Assembly: GCF_000315365.1 (NCBI RefSeq)
Contig: NZ_CAOS01000008.1
Location: forward strand, 207,352-271,351
Direction: 5' to 3'
Origin: Desulforamulus hydrothermalis Lam5 = DSM 18033
GTDB taxonomy: Bacteria; Bacillota; Desulfotomaculia; Desulfotomaculales; Desulfotomaculaceae
Length of the DNA: 64,000 nt
The notes beneath the pieces were generated by a model. That model saw nothing but the letters and a program-made list of their open reading frames with translations, did no database searches and had not been told where the DNA came from. Position numbers and translations under genes: made by a program. Positions 18,609-27,243 of the stretch are shown piece by piece (within the stretch, counting starts at the first letter, position 1; every line of letters begins with the position of its first letter).

Positions 18609-19766
18609 TCACTTTTTTCCAATAACCTGGCAACCGTTTACAAAAACCATCTCAATCCGGTGGTTGGGGTCGAACAGGGAGCGGTCAGCAACTATTATGT
18701 CGGCATCTTTGCCCGCTTCCAGGGACCCCACCCGCTGCCGGATACCCAGCAGTCCGGCGGCATCAACGGTAATGGCCTTTAAGGCCGTTTCCTCCGGCAG
18801 CCCTCCCTTGACTGCCAAGGCTGCAGAAAGACTGAGATATTGTATCGGCACCACCGGGTGGTCGGTCATCAGGGCAAAGGGGACGCCGGCCTGACATAAA
18901 GCCAGGGCGGTTTCCAGGCTGCGGTTCATTAATTCCACTTTGGCCCGGTTGCTGATAACAGGCCCCACCACTGCCTTAACTCCGGCCGCTGCCAGCCAGG
19001 GGGCAATCAGATGTCCCTCGGTGCAGTGTTCCACCACCAAGTCCAGGTCAAATTCCCGGGCTATACGCACAGCGGTCATAATATCATCCGCCCGGTGGGC
19101 ATGCACCCGCAGGGGAACTTCTTTCTTAAGCACCCTGACCACCGCTTCCATTTGCAAATCACGTTCCGGTATATTTCCCTCCGCCGCTGCCCGTTTCTGT
19201 TTAACCAGGTAATTTTGTGCCGCCACCAGGGTTTCTCTCAACAGGGCCGCCGAGGCCATGCGGGTGGCGGGCATTTTTTTACCGCTGCCATAAACCCGCT
19301 TGGGGTTTTCGCCCAGGGCACATTTAAGACCGGCCGGAAAGCGGATGATCATGTCATCCACCACCGTACCGTGAGTCTTCATAACCACCATTTCGCCGCC
19401 CACCACATTGGCACTGCCGGGCCCGGTGACAACCGTGGTAACCCCGCCGGCCAGGGCATCTTGAAAACCAAGGTCATACGGATTTACCGCATCAATGGCC
19501 CGCAGGTGGGGGGTCACCGGGTTGCTGGTTTCGTTGGTGTCATCTCCTTCCAGGCGGTAAATTTCTTCCATAATGCCCACATGAGTATGGGCATCAATTA
19601 AACCGGGCAGCACCAGTTTGCCTGTTGCATCAAACACTTCGATATCATCGGGCAGGGGCAGCTGCCGGCCTACCTGTACAATTTTGCTGCCTTCCACCAA
19701 AACAGTGCCGCGACTGATGGGCGGCCCCGCCATGGTAAACACTGTTCCGTTAATAATGGCAAACAT
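18609..19766 (-). CDS. Amidohydrolase (imidazolonepropionase/dihydroorotase-like)
   Basis: 385-residue metal-dependent hydrolase. Metal motif GLIDAHTHVGIM (about 56), catalytic His segments RVHAHRADD (about 220) and VVEHCTEGHLI (about 246), and the Asp in LMTDHPVVP (about 297). N- and C-terminal beta-sandwich (IINGTVFTM; KDADIIVAD) is typical. Substrate is not determined; similar proteins are annotated only as amidohydrolase. Ribosome site GGAGGA precedes the ATG. It follows the C26 amidotransferase gene by 17 bp, so both may act on one substrate; that is inference. Confidence 0.88.
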   Translation of the reverse strand: MFAIINGTVFTMAGPPISRGTVLVEGSKIVQVGRQLPLPDDIEVFDATGKLVLPGLIDAHTHVGIMEEIYRLEGDDTNETSNPVTPHLRAIDAVNPYDLGFQDALAGGVTTVVTGPGSANVVGGEMVVMKTHGTVVDDMIIRFPAGLKCALGENPKRVYGSGKKMPATRMASAALLRETLVAAQNYLVKQKRAAAEGNIPERDLQMEAVVRVLKKEVPLRVHAHRADDIMTAVRIAREFDLDLVVEHCTEGHLIAPWLAAAGVKAVVGPVISNRAKVELMNRSLETALALCQAGVPFALMTDHPVVPIQYLSLSAALAVKGGLPEETALKAITVDAAGLLGIRQRVGSLEAGKDADIIVADRSLFDPNHRIEMVFVNGCQVIGKK

Positions 19767-19783
19767 CGTCTTCCTCCTGTCAG

Positions 19784-20494
19784 TTAACCGGTTCGTTTAT
19801 TCATCGCGGCCTGCACAAAACTTTTAAATAAAGCCAGGATACGGGCATCCTGGTACATACATTCGGGATGGCACTGTACCCCCACCACATAGGTGTGCCT
19901 GTTACTTTCTAATCCTTCCACAATTCCGTCAGCAGACCGGGCGGTAACCTGGAAGCCTTCGGCCACCCGGTTTACCGCCTGATGATGAAAGGAGTTAACC
20001 ACCATACTGTCGCCCCAGGCAGCTGCCAACCGGCTGCCCGCCTGTATTTGAATGGTATGGGTACCGTACCGGCGGGGTGCCTGCTGGTCATGTTTTAATG
20101 GCTGCTGCACAGCTAAACTGATATCCTGCCAGAGGGTACCGCCGGCAGCCACATTAAGCAGCTGGATACCGCGGCAAATGGCCAGCACAGGCAGGTCCCG
20201 GGCCAGCGCCAGCCGGGTAAGGGCCAGTTCAAAACGATCCCGGTCCGGGCAAATATCCCCCATCAGGGGATGAGGTTGTTCACCAAACAACAGGGGATCC
20301 ACATCTACCCCGCCGGATAACAGCAGGCCGTCCACCGCCGCCACAATTTCTTCTGCCTGCTCCTCAGCCAGGATACAGGGCAGCACTAAAGGCAATCCAC
20401 CGGCAGCCTGCACCGCCTCTACATAATACCTGCTCAAAAACGTGCGACCGCTTTCCCGGTCGTAGGAACTGGTAATACCGATTACCGGCCTCAT
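19784..20494 (-). CDS. Class I glutamine amidotransferase-like peptidase C26 (gamma-glutamyl-GABA hydrolase family)
   Basis: 236 residues. Catalytic Cys in PVLAICRGIQLLNVAAGG (about 108) and His/Glu in VVGVQCHPECM (about 212) complete the triad of the PuuD-like C26 family, which hydrolyses gamma-glutamyl compounds. The ATG giving MRPVIGITSSYD lies 9 nt after AAGGAG and is preferred to one two codons upstream. No putrescine-degradation genes nearby, so its real substrate is open. Shares a transcript with the amidohydrolase downstream. Confidence 0.88.
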   Translation of the reverse strand: MRPVIGITSSYDRESGRTFLSRYYVEAVQAAGGLPLVLPCILAEEQAEEIVAAVDGLLLSGGVDVDPLLFGEQPHPLMGDICPDRDRFELALTRLALARDLPVLAICRGIQLLNVAAGGTLWQDISLAVQQPLKHDQQAPRRYGTHTIQIQAGSRLAAAWGDSMVVNSFHHQAVNRVAEGFQVTARSADGIVEGLESNRHTYVVGVQCHPECMYQDARILALFKSFVQAAMNKRTG

Positions 20495-20512
20495 CGACAT
20501 GCACTCCTTAAG

Positions 20513-20539
20513 AAAAATACACCCCTCTTGGGAGTGTAT
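20513..20539 (-). terminator. Rho-independent terminator of the mazEF operon
   Basis: On the minus strand, ATACACTCCC, AAGA, GGGGTGTAT followed by T5. It ends the mazE-mazF transcript 12 bp past the mazF stop and overlaps the region just upstream of the amidotransferase ribosome site. Confidence 0.8.
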
Positions 20540-20550
20540 GCAAAATGCGC

Positions 20551-20901
20551 CTAAATTTCTACCAATCCCAGGCTGATTTCTACCGCCCGGTTTACTTTGT
20601 TCATTAATTCTTCATTCAATGATGAAACTTTTTCAAATAACCTGCTCTTGTCAATGGTTCTTAATTGTTCCAAAAGAATAACCGAATCCTTTTCCAGCCC
20701 GGTAGCCTTGGCTTGGATTTCCACATGGGTGGGGAGCTTTGCTTTGGCAATCTGGGAGGTAATAGCCGCAATAATGGTGGTGGGACTATACTGGTTGCCA
20801 ATATCATTTTGCAGAATTAATACCGGTCTGATGCCTCCCTGTTCTGAGCCGACCACCGGGCTAAGATCGGCATAAAATACATCGCCGCGCCGAACCTGCA
20901 T
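20551..20901 (-). CDS. mazF: MazF/EndoA-type endoribonuclease toxin
   Basis: 116 residues, close to Bacillus NdoA (EndoA) in length and order: [20 protein letters not shown] at the start (Arg and Asp active-site strand), [12 protein letters not shown] (about 25), IIAAITSQ and the C-terminal [12 protein letters not shown]. It cleaves RNA at a short U-rich sequence, site not predictable here. It follows its RHH antitoxin gene by 6 bp. In many Firmicutes this pair is preceded by alr; here it is not in the window. Confidence 0.95.
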   Translation of the reverse strand: MQVRRGDVFYADLSPVVGSEQGGIRPVLILQNDIGNQYSPTTIIAAITSQIAKAKLPTHVEIQAKATGLEKDSVILLEQLRTIDKSRLFEKVSSLNEELMNKVNRAVEISLGLVEI

Positions 20902-20907
20902 GAAGCC

Positions 20908-21183
20908 TTATCCCTCCGCTTTGGCCAGCTCATAACCCGGGGAGAAATTCTCAATCCGCTGATACTCAACGGCCAGAGCCAGATTTAATTTTGCCATTTC
21001 CAAATAGCCCTTTTTCATTTGTTCTCTTAAGATGCGACGTTTACGCTCAGCAATATAAAGTTTCATGGCTTCCCGGATAAATTCGCTGCGATTTAGTCTT
21101 TCTTCCTCGACGATATTGTCCACTTCCGCCAGCAGACTGTCGGGTAGGCTGATCATGATTCGTTTAACTTGAGCCTGAGACAC
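20908..21183 (-). CDS. MazE/EndoAI-type ribbon-helix-helix antitoxin
   Basis: 91 residues. N-terminal RHH DNA-binding domain (KRIMISLPDSLLAEVDNIVE, then RLNRSEFIREAMKLYI) and a basic helical C-terminus that would wrap MazF. Start is GTG, 8 nt after AAGGAGG. It should neutralise MazF and autoregulate. Paired with mazF downstream. Confidence 0.92.
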   Translation of the reverse strand: MSQAQVKRIMISLPDSLLAEVDNIVEEERLNRSEFIREAMKLYIAERKRRILREQMKKGYLEMAKLNLALAVEYQRIENFSPGYELAKAEG

Positions 21184-21247
21184 CTACCGGACCTCCTTGT
21201 TCAATACATTTTGATATATGATAAATATATACCCAGAACGGGCAAAA

Positions 21248-21763
21248 TTATGTCAGGTAATTATCCGGTGCATCTTTGGCCGCACCCGGCCCCCGATCCA
21301 AACAGATTTTACCCGTACGCACCATTTCTACTATGCCATGCTCCCGCAGCATACCGCAGAGGGCGTCAATTTTTTCTTCCGTGCCGGTCAGTTCAATAAC
21401 CATGGTTTCGCTGTTGACATCCACCACATTGGCTCGAAAAATATCTACAATATTAACAATATCCGCCCGCCGGCCGGGGTCGTTAGCCCTTACTTTGATG
21501 AGCGCCAGCTCCCGGCTGATGGAATCCGCAGCGGCCAACTCATGGATTTTAATAACATCCACCAGCTTGCTCAGCTGTTTTACCACCTGATAAAGGATGT
21601 TTTCATCCCCCTGCACCACCAGGGTAATGCGCGTAATATTGGGATCCTCGGTATACCCTGCGGCAATACTCTCAATATTGAACATGCGACGGCTGAGCAA
21701 ACCGGAAATTCTGGCTAAAACCCCTGGCTTGTTTAATACCAGTACGGCTAAACTGTGTCTCAT
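21248..21763 (-). CDS. ilvN: Acetolactate synthase small (regulatory) subunit
   Basis: 171 residues: N-terminal ACT domain (SLAVLVLNKPGVLARISGLL) for valine feedback and a C-terminal half (VIELTGTEEKIDALCGML) typical of IlvN/IlvH. It needs a catalytic IlvB subunit, whose gene is not on either side; other isolated ilvN genes exist, but this one may be ancillary. ATG after AGGGGAG. No T-box or leader peptide seen upstream, unlike usual ilv operons. A decayed fold-back repeat (copy G) lies just upstream. Confidence 0.94.
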   Translation of the reverse strand: MRHSLAVLVLNKPGVLARISGLLSRRMFNIESIAAGYTEDPNITRITLVVQGDENILYQVVKQLSKLVDVIKIHELAAADSISRELALIKVRANDPGRRADIVNIVDIFRANVVDVNSETMVIELTGTEEKIDALCGMLREHGIVEMVRTGKICLDRGPGAAKDAPDNYLT

Positions 21764-21813
21764 GTTAAACTCCCCTTAGTAACGGGCTACTCCCTAAGGC
21801 AGCACCTCATGTT

Positions 21814-21894
21814 CAGAGTGTCGGCAAGGTTGGGCAGGCAGCCACACCAGGCTAACACTAGGTTATGGTTTTCTGCATTTTTGTCTATATTCCT
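21814..21894 (+). mobile_element. Decayed fold-back repeat, copy G (about 81 bp)
   Basis: Left end CAGAGTGTCGGCAAGG and right end TTTTGTCTATATTCCTG match the family termini; the interior has lost the GATCCCC stem and keeps only GGTTATGGTTTT. Lies between ilvN and a zinc-ribbon gene. A hairpin GGCACC...GGTGCC follows at 21901-21923, but no matching copy is on the other side. Confidence 0.55.
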
Positions 21895-21925
21895 GCATAC
21901 GGCACCAGGTAAAAACCGGTGCCGA

Positions 21926-22300
21926 TTATTCGGTTATCTTGGTACCGCAGTACGGACAATACCGGGCTTCTTCCGGCAGCTCTTTGCCGCATTGAGAACA
22001 CAAAGCCGGTTTGGGCATTAATTTCTCAATTTGTTGCCGCAGCTTTTGTATATCCTGCTCCACAGCCAGGGTGGACTGGCAAAGCCGCTCAATTTCCGGC
22101 ACCAGTTCCTCTTCCCCTTTAAACTTGCGGTAGTAAAGCTCGCCCAGGGCTTCAATGTTATTTACCATTATTTTTTCTAACTTGTTGATTTCGTAACGCA
22201 TTTTAGTAACTTCTAACAGCTCACCGGAACGTTTGGTAATTTCCCTGGCTTTTTCGCCAATATCCTTGGCTTTTTCACCGATGTTTTTAATAAATTCCAT
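21926..22300 (-). CDS. Coiled-coil protein with C-terminal zinc ribbon
   Basis: 124 residues. Residues 1-95 are a charged helical coiled coil (KNIGEKAKDIGEKAREITKR, then LEKIMVNNIEALGELYYRKF). The C-terminus has a CxxC-CxxC zinc ribbon, CSQCGKELPEEARYCPYCG (about 100-118). No catalytic residues. Such proteins are common in Firmicutes and unassigned. ATG after GGGGGTAAG. It is 14 bp downstream of the GNAT gene and likely shares a transcript. Confidence 0.85.
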   Translation of the reverse strand: MEFIKNIGEKAKDIGEKAREITKRSGELLEVTKMRYEINKLEKIMVNNIEALGELYYRKFKGEEELVPEIERLCQSTLAVEQDIQKLRQQIEKLMPKPALCSQCGKELPEEARYCPYCGTKITE

Positions 22301-22314
22301 GTATCTTACCCCCT

Positions 22315-22770
22315 TTATTTTAAATCTATAATTACCGCACTTTCCTCACAGTTAGGGAACTGCGGGCAGTTAACACACTCCTTCCACACTTTGTGCGGCA
22401 GTTCTTCTTTATTGATCAGCCGGAAACCACAGCGGGCAAAAAAGGCCGGTTTATAAGTCAGGGCAAATACCCGGGGCAATTCTAACTCCCTGGCTTCTTG
22501 CAAAAAGGTTTCCACCAGCGCCCTGCCCAGGCCCCGGCCGGTATAGTCAGGCGCCACCGCCAGAGCCCGGATTTCAGCCAGATCATGCCACAACACATGC
22601 AGCGAACCGGCGGCCACCACTTTGCCGTCGGTTTCCACCACAGAAAACTCGCGAATCCCTTCATAAAGGGTTGTCCTGGCCCGGGCCAGCATCTGGCCCT
22701 GAGCAGCATAGTGGCTGATCAATTGATGTATTTGTTCAACATCTGAAATTTTTGCTTTTCTAATCTGCAC
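22315..22770 (-). CDS. GNAT N-acetyltransferase, ArgA (N-acetylglutamate synthase)-like
   Basis: 151 residues. Single GNAT domain: IRALAVAPDYTGRGLGRALV (about 70) is the acetyl-CoA loop and PAFFARCGFRLINKEELPHK (about 105) is typical of ArgA-type enzymes that use the GNAT domain alone. The C-terminal CVNCPQFPNC motif is a feature of this short ArgA class. It probably makes N-acetylglutamate for arginine synthesis, but no arg genes are nearby. Start GTG at 22770, 8 nt after AAGGAG; an upstream in-frame ATG has no ribosome site. Confidence 0.8.
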   Translation of the reverse strand: MQIRKAKISDVEQIHQLISHYAAQGQMLARARTTLYEGIREFSVVETDGKVVAAGSLHVLWHDLAEIRALAVAPDYTGRGLGRALVETFLQEARELELPRVFALTYKPAFFARCGFRLINKEELPHKVWKECVNCPQFPNCEESAVIIDLK

Positions 22771-22900
22771 TGTGACATCTCCTTGTTGTTTATTGCAAGC
22801 AGTATAGATACAAATATGGATTAAATTATTCGCCATTTATGCCAAAAAGACCTGCTGTTTTCAACAAATTTCTCTTTTTTGTGCTAACGAGTGAGGCCGG

Positions 22901-23551
22901 TTAATAGCGGTAAGTTTTTTGAAACCTTTTTACCAGCAGGGCTCCTGCGGCAAATCCGGCAATATGGGCCAAAAAAGCCACCGACTGGGTACCCGGCAAA
23001 CTAAAGGCTTGATTTAAAATTTGCAGCAGAAACCAAAAGCCCAAGAAATAAAAAGCAGGTATCCGGATGATTTGGATAAAAATAAAAATAGGGATTAATG
23101 TAAGCACCCTGGCGTAAGGATAAAGAATAAAATAGCCTCCCAACACGCCGGCTATGGCTCCGCTGGCACCGATTAACGGCGAAGCGGAGGACGGGTCAGA
23201 AATAACATGGGCCAGGGTGGCAAGATAGCCGGTTATCAGGTAAAACAGCAAGAACCGTAACTTTCCCATACGATCTTCCACGTTGTCCCCAAAAATCCAC
23301 AAATATAGCATATTGCCCAAAAAGTGCATCCAGCTGCCGTGCAAAAACATGGCGGTTGTCATAACAAACAGCTGGCTGCCCAAACCCATGTGGAACAGCT
23401 GCGCCGGGGTTACACCGAAAAACAGAATCAAATCATCCATATAGGGGCCCAGGGACAGTTCGTACAGCCAGGCCAGGGTATTAAGGCCGATAAGGAGCAA
23501 AGTAACCAAAGGAAAACTCCTTGAAGGAATATTGTCTTTAAGTGGAATCAC
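22901..23551 (-). CDS. Rhomboid-family intramembrane serine protease
   Basis: 216 residues with six predicted membrane segments. Catalytic Ser in LIGASGAIAGVLGGYF (about 128), catalytic His in LAHIAGFAAGALL (about 195) and the WRxx-like HGSWMHFLGNMLYLWIFG (about 68) that carries the conserved His and Asn. It would cleave single-pass membrane proteins. GTG start after GGAGGTA. Single gene, no evident substrate nearby. Confidence 0.93.
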   Translation of the reverse strand: MIPLKDNIPSRSFPLVTLLLIGLNTLAWLYELSLGPYMDDLILFFGVTPAQLFHMGLGSQLFVMTTAMFLHGSWMHFLGNMLYLWIFGDNVEDRMGKLRFLLFYLITGYLATLAHVISDPSSASPLIGASGAIAGVLGGYFILYPYARVLTLIPIFIFIQIIRIPAFYFLGFWFLLQILNQAFSLPGTQSVAFLAHIAGFAAGALLVKRFQKTYRY

Positions 23552-23623
23552 GGCACTACCTCCGCTGTTTTTCTGTATTATACAATATTTTATCGCTTAA
23601 CATGTTCATGTGTCACACAAATA

Positions 23624-23644
23624 CCCGCAGCAACTGACTGCGGG
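23624..23644 (-). terminator. Hairpin terminator after the 113-residue hypothetical
   Basis: CCCGCAG, seven-base loop, CTGCGGG, then TATTTGTG on the minus strand. Located about 60 bp past the stop of the 23704-24045 gene. Confidence 0.55.
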
Positions 23645-23703
23645 CAGCGTGCAAAAACCTGTATGGGGCGGTTTAATCAACATCTGCGGAAGCGCAGCAA
23701 AAA

Positions 23704-24045
23704 TTATGCCAGGGGGGTTTTCAGGCAAGGCCGGCGGGCAGGCAGCCGGTCGATGATTTTGGGCTGTACTTCCCGCCAGGACTCACCAAGGGGTTCTAAA
23801 TATTGCTTGCCGAAGCGGTTAACTTCCTGCATAAAATCCTCCGGCCCCCCCTCTCCTGCTGCCAGCGTTTCAACATTTCTTCGGGCATCTTCAGCCAAAA
23901 TTTTATAAACTATGCGGCCGCTGTCAGTCAGTACTTTAGCCAGGGCCTTAAGGCGCTTACCGTCCATATCTCCCACCAAAATCTTATGCACTTCTTCCCC
24001 CGGGGTTTGATAAATATAGATATCTTGTTCGGGCAGCCGCTGCAT
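23704..24045 (-). CDS. Conserved-looking hypothetical protein, 113 residues
   Basis: Starts MQRLPEQDIYIYQTPGEEVH with a strong AGGAGGTAAATCC ribosome site. Mixed helices and strands, no cysteine cluster (one Cys near the end), no membrane segment or signal. I do not recognise the family. It lies between pgi and the rhomboid gene on the same strand with a gap of about 95 bp after pgi; co-transcription is possible. Confidence 0.6.
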   Translation of the reverse strand: MQRLPEQDIYIYQTPGEEVHKILVGDMDGKRLKALAKVLTDSGRIVYKILAEDARRNVETLAAGEGGPEDFMQEVNRFGKQYLEPLGESWREVQPKIIDRLPARRPCLKTPLA

Positions 24046-24140
24046 GGATTTACCTCCTGTTTATTAGTAACTGCCTGTGCTGCAGCTAATTATTAGTTTG
24101 CGCATATAAAACATTTTTTTGCATACACAGCGAACCGGCC

Positions 24141-25574
24141 CTAAATAATATAAGCCGGATTTTTGGCCGGGCGGGCAGCCAGTTCTTCTTTTTTGGCTTC
24201 GTAGCCCGGCCGGCCCAGCAAGGCGTAGGTGGCGTTTTTTCCTTCCTCCACACCGGGCTGGTCAAAGGCGTTAATGTGCAACAATTCCCCTGCAAAAGCA
24301 GTTTTGACTGCCAGCAGTTGAATCAGTTGGCCCACTGTGAAGGGGTTAATTTCCGGCAAGGTAATCGTAAAGCTCAGGCGTGCGGCCTTCATGAGGGCAT
24401 ATTCTGTGGCCAGCTGCTCGGCGGTGAGCAATTCCCCCAGGGTATGGCCGCCCAAGAAAGCCAGGCCGGAAACATGTTTAAACACCCGGGGTATATCTAC
24501 CTCCGCCCGGAAACTGCCTGCCTTTAAAAATGTAACAACCTTGTCAAAGGGCCCTTCGGTATAAAGCTGCACCTGGGAATGCTGGTCGGTGGCACCCAGG
24601 GCCTTGACCGGCGTCTGCCCCGTAAACACCTCCTCGCCGCTCAAATTATAGCGCTTACCCAGGCTTTCTGCCCATAATTGGGCATACCAGTCAGCAAAAT
24701 ACTTTAAACTTTCGGCATAAGGCATCATGACAGAAATATTTTTGCCTCGCTGCATGGCTAAAAACTGCAACGCCGCCAGCAAATAAGCCGGGTTAGCAAA
24801 CACGTCGGCCGTCCGGCAAAGTTGGTCCATATAGGCGGCCCCCGCCAGCAACTCTTCAATATCAATGCCACATACCGCCGCAGGCAGCAATCCCACCGGG
24901 GAAAGCTCGGAATACCGCCCCCCCACGCCGGACGGAATAATAAAGGTGGCATAACCCTCCGCCCGGGCAATTTTAATTAAGTTACCCCGCTCAGCGTCTG
25001 TGGTGGCAATAATATGGGCAGCATACCCGCTGCCCAGTTTTTGACGCAACATTTGATATACGATCATAAACTGGGCCATGGTTTCAGCAGTACTGCCGGA
25101 TTTACTGATTACATTAAAAATAGTTTGGGCCGGGTCAATAATGTCAAACAGGGCGGCCACCCGCTCCGGATCTATATTATCCAACACATAAAACCTGGGC
25201 CCGCCACGCTTGTCCGGCGGCAGCTCGTTATAATGCAGGTGGTTAAGAGCGGTCTGTACCGCCAGCGGCCCCAGGGCGGAACCCCCGATTCCCAACACAA
25301 CAAAGTTTTCGCAACGGCGGCGCACCTCCCGGGCGGTTTTGATTATTTGCCGCACTTCTGCCTCTTGCTGCCACGGCAAATCTCGCCACTGCATTTCGCC
25401 GGCGCTTCTTTTGGCCAGCATACGTTGATGGGCTGCCTGCAGCTGCCCCGCCAGGCTCTCAATGTCCTGCCGGGTAAAACCTTCTTGCGGCCCTACATAA
25501 TCCGCCATCATATTGTTATAATCAATTTGCAGTTTCATTTGGGCCTGCCATTGGGGTTGCCGGTAGCGGGTCAT
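24141..25574 (-). CDS. pgi: Glucose-6-phosphate isomerase
   Basis: Interconverts glucose-6-phosphate and fructose-6-phosphate in the cytosol. 477 residues of the shorter Firmicute/cyanobacterial type. VVLGIGGSALGPLAVQ (about 90), NVISKSGSTAETMAQ (about 152), SGVGGRYSELSPVGLLPAA (about 215; the GGRYS signature) and the late PGVEEGKNATYALLG are diagnostic. ATG start (TRYRQPQWQAQ) follows AGAGGAGG by 7 nt; an upstream ATG is also in frame but out of context. Confidence 0.96.
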   Translation of the reverse strand: MTRYRQPQWQAQMKLQIDYNNMMADYVGPQEGFTRQDIESLAGQLQAAHQRMLAKRSAGEMQWRDLPWQQEAEVRQIIKTAREVRRRCENFVVLGIGGSALGPLAVQTALNHLHYNELPPDKRGGPRFYVLDNIDPERVAALFDIIDPAQTIFNVISKSGSTAETMAQFMIVYQMLRQKLGSGYAAHIIATTDAERGNLIKIARAEGYATFIIPSGVGGRYSELSPVGLLPAAVCGIDIEELLAGAAYMDQLCRTADVFANPAYLLAALQFLAMQRGKNISVMMPYAESLKYFADWYAQLWAESLGKRYNLSGEEVFTGQTPVKALGATDQHSQVQLYTEGPFDKVVTFLKAGSFRAEVDIPRVFKHVSGLAFLGGHTLGELLTAEQLATEYALMKAARLSFTITLPEINPFTVGQLIQLLAVKTAFAGELLHINAFDQPGVEEGKNATYALLGRPGYEAKKEELAARPAKNPAYII

Positions 25575-25765
25575 AATCATCCTCCTCTGCAAAATGCTTG
25601 TCAGTATATTACCATATTATTCCTTTTAATACATACTAAATGCTAAATTAGTTTGCCCATTTTTTTGCCCTTGCCGTTGCCCGGTATTAAAAACTGTCCA
25701 AAAATGCCGAAATTTGTGTTAAAATATTAAAAAAATCTTACAGACAGAAAGTGGGTGATTTTACT

Positions 25766-26650
25766 TTGTCTTACAATTCAGATAATGAAGTTGATGCTAT
25801 TTACACCATTTTAGAAACCATCGGTCCCCAGGTGGTATCTATGGTGGCCGGGGAAACCGGTGAAAATGTACATATCATGGGCAAGGGCGGCGTTATTATT
25901 GCCACCACCCAACCGGAAAGGCTGGGCACTGTACATGAAGGCGCCCGAAAACTGCTGGCCGGCGAAATTGATGAGGCATTCATTACCGAGGAAGACTGCC
26001 GGCACCTCAGCGGGGTTAAGCCCGGCTATACAGCTCCCATTGTGTTTAATAACCGGCGGATAGCCGGCCTGGGCATCTCCGGCGACCCGCACCGTACCAA
26101 ACCCATGGCTCGCATTGGCATTCGGGTGGTGGAAGCCTGGATTGCCCGGGAAATGGCTAACCAAGCTGTCCGGCAAACCGTGCAGCAAGTGCATGCCCGG
26201 CTGCAGGAAGCCACAGCGGCCATTGAAGAAGTTTCTGCCTCAGCCCAACACCTGGTAAAAGGCAGCCAGGATCTGGCCCAAACGGCAGAACAGGCCAACC
26301 TGAAGGTAGAACAAGTTAACCGCATCCTGGAGGCCATTGAAGAAATCTCCACACGCAGCAACCTGCTGGGCTTAAATGCGGCCATCGAAGCAGCCCGGGC
26401 GGGTGAACAGGGCCGGGGCTTCGGCGTAGTGGCCACCGAAATTCGCAAGCTGGCAAACTCCAGCGCCAAATCGGTATCAGATACAGCCCAAATAATTGCT
26501 GAAATCAGGGAAATTTTTCAACAAATTGCCGGCGCAGTGCTGCAGCATGCTTCTTTAACAGAAAGCCAAACCGCCTCCCTGGAGGAACTGGCCGCCCAGC
26601 TGACAGACATATCCTTGCAAATGGATCAGCTGGCCGGCAACTTTGCTTAG
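25766..26650 (+). CDS. Soluble chemoreceptor-like protein with diacid-recognition sensor
   Basis: 294 residues. N-terminal CdaR-type sugar-diacid recognition domain (about 10-130: [32 protein letters not shown]) and a C-terminal methyl-accepting signalling domain ([20 protein letters not shown], then [19 protein letters not shown]). No transmembrane segment, so it is cytosolic. The start is uncertain: TTG at 25766 follows GTGGGTGA, while GTG at 25751 is in that same site. Signalling ligand unknown. Its terminator region carries the MITE copy B. Confidence 0.85.
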   Translation: MSYNSDNEVDAIYTILETIGPQVVSMVAGETGENVHIMGKGGVIIATTQPERLGTVHEGARKLLAGEIDEAFITEEDCRHLSGVKPGYTAPIVFNNRRIAGLGISGDPHRTKPMARIGIRVVEAWIAREMANQAVRQTVQQVHARLQEATAAIEEVSASAQHLVKGSQDLAQTAEQANLKVEQVNRILEAIEEISTRSNLLGLNAAIEAARAGEQGRGFGVVATEIRKLANSSAKSVSDTAQIIAEIREIFQQIAGAVLQHASLTESQTASLEELAAQLTDISLQMDQLAGNFA

Positions 26651-26696
26651 GCAGTAACTCCCATACTGCGCAACAGACAACGGTTGGTCTGCACAC

Positions 26697-26720
26697 TTTC
26701 CTGCGGTAACCCGCAGGAAT
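26697..26720 (+). repeat. Left copy of the 24 bp terminator duplication (locus B)
   Basis: Hairpin sequence TCCTGCGGTAACCCGCAGGA inside a 24 bp direct repeat that reappears at 26832-26855 with two mismatches. This left copy lacks the U-run; the right copy keeps T8. Confidence 0.9.
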
Positions 26721-26831
26721 CAGAGTGTCGACAAACATTAGCGGTGGTTTATGATCCCCTTTGGCTCCGGTCGCCGGCAGGGGATCATAAAACCACCTCG
26801 ACTTTGTTTTGCAGCCTTTGTCTACAGTCTG
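26721..26831 (+). mobile_element. Fold-back repeat, copy B (111 bp)
   Basis: Terminal inverted repeats CAGAGTGTCGACAAAC and TTTGTCTACAGTCTG; inner stem GTGGTTTATGATCCCC pairs with GGGGATCATAAAACCAC. The middle of the long form is deleted at CCGGTC-GCCGG. Inserted between a hairpin duplicated on both sides, just after the chemoreceptor gene. Confidence 0.92.
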
Positions 26832-26860
26832 TTTCCTGCGGTAAACCGCAGGATTTTTTT
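26832..26860 (+). terminator. Terminator of the chemoreceptor gene, right copy of the duplication
   Basis: TCCTGCGG, loop, CCGCAGGA then T8, a complete Rho-independent terminator. It is 180 bp from the gene it serves because the repeat element was inserted within its target. Confidence 0.85.
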
Positions 26861-26952
26861 TGCTTAAATCAGGCACTGCTGTCACACATTTCCTGCACTA
26901 ATCATAATTTGGTAACAAAAAGTAACTGCCCAATTGAATGGAGGTATGTGCT

Positions 26953-27225
26953 TTGTTCAGAGAAGAAAAACCGTCCGAGCAGCCGGTGGTTCAGGCTGCA
27001 CCTATGAGCCCCGGCCAAAGCGGCATGCTTTATCCCGGGCCGGGCATGATGCCCAATTACCCCGCTATGCCCGGCGGCCAAGCCGGCTATTGCCCTTATC
27101 CCGGCTGGCAACTGGCACAGGTTTATATTCCCATCCAACCCTGCGGGGATGCTCAGTTTGATCTGAGAAAAGCCCTGGAAGCAGGCACCCTGTACCCTTC
27201 TTTATACCAACCCTATCCTCGTTAA
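26953..27225 (+). CDS. cotJA: Spore coat associated protein CotJA
   Basis: 90 residues, Pro/Gly/Tyr-rich N-terminus and the family C-terminal LAQVYIPIQPCGDAQFDLRK (about 55), then ALEAGTLYPSLYQPYP. CotJA is an inner coat component made in the mother cell. Start is TTG, 8 nt after GGAGG; an ATG five codons earlier lies on that ribosome site. First gene of cotJABC; mother-cell sigma control is expected from the family, but I could not define a clean SigE box. Confidence 0.87.
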   Translation: MFREEKPSEQPVVQAAPMSPGQSGMLYPGPGMMPNYPAMPGGQAGYCPYPGWQLAQVYIPIQPCGDAQFDLRKALEAGTLYPSLYQPYPR

Positions 27226-27243
27226 CAAACGGAGGTGAATACT

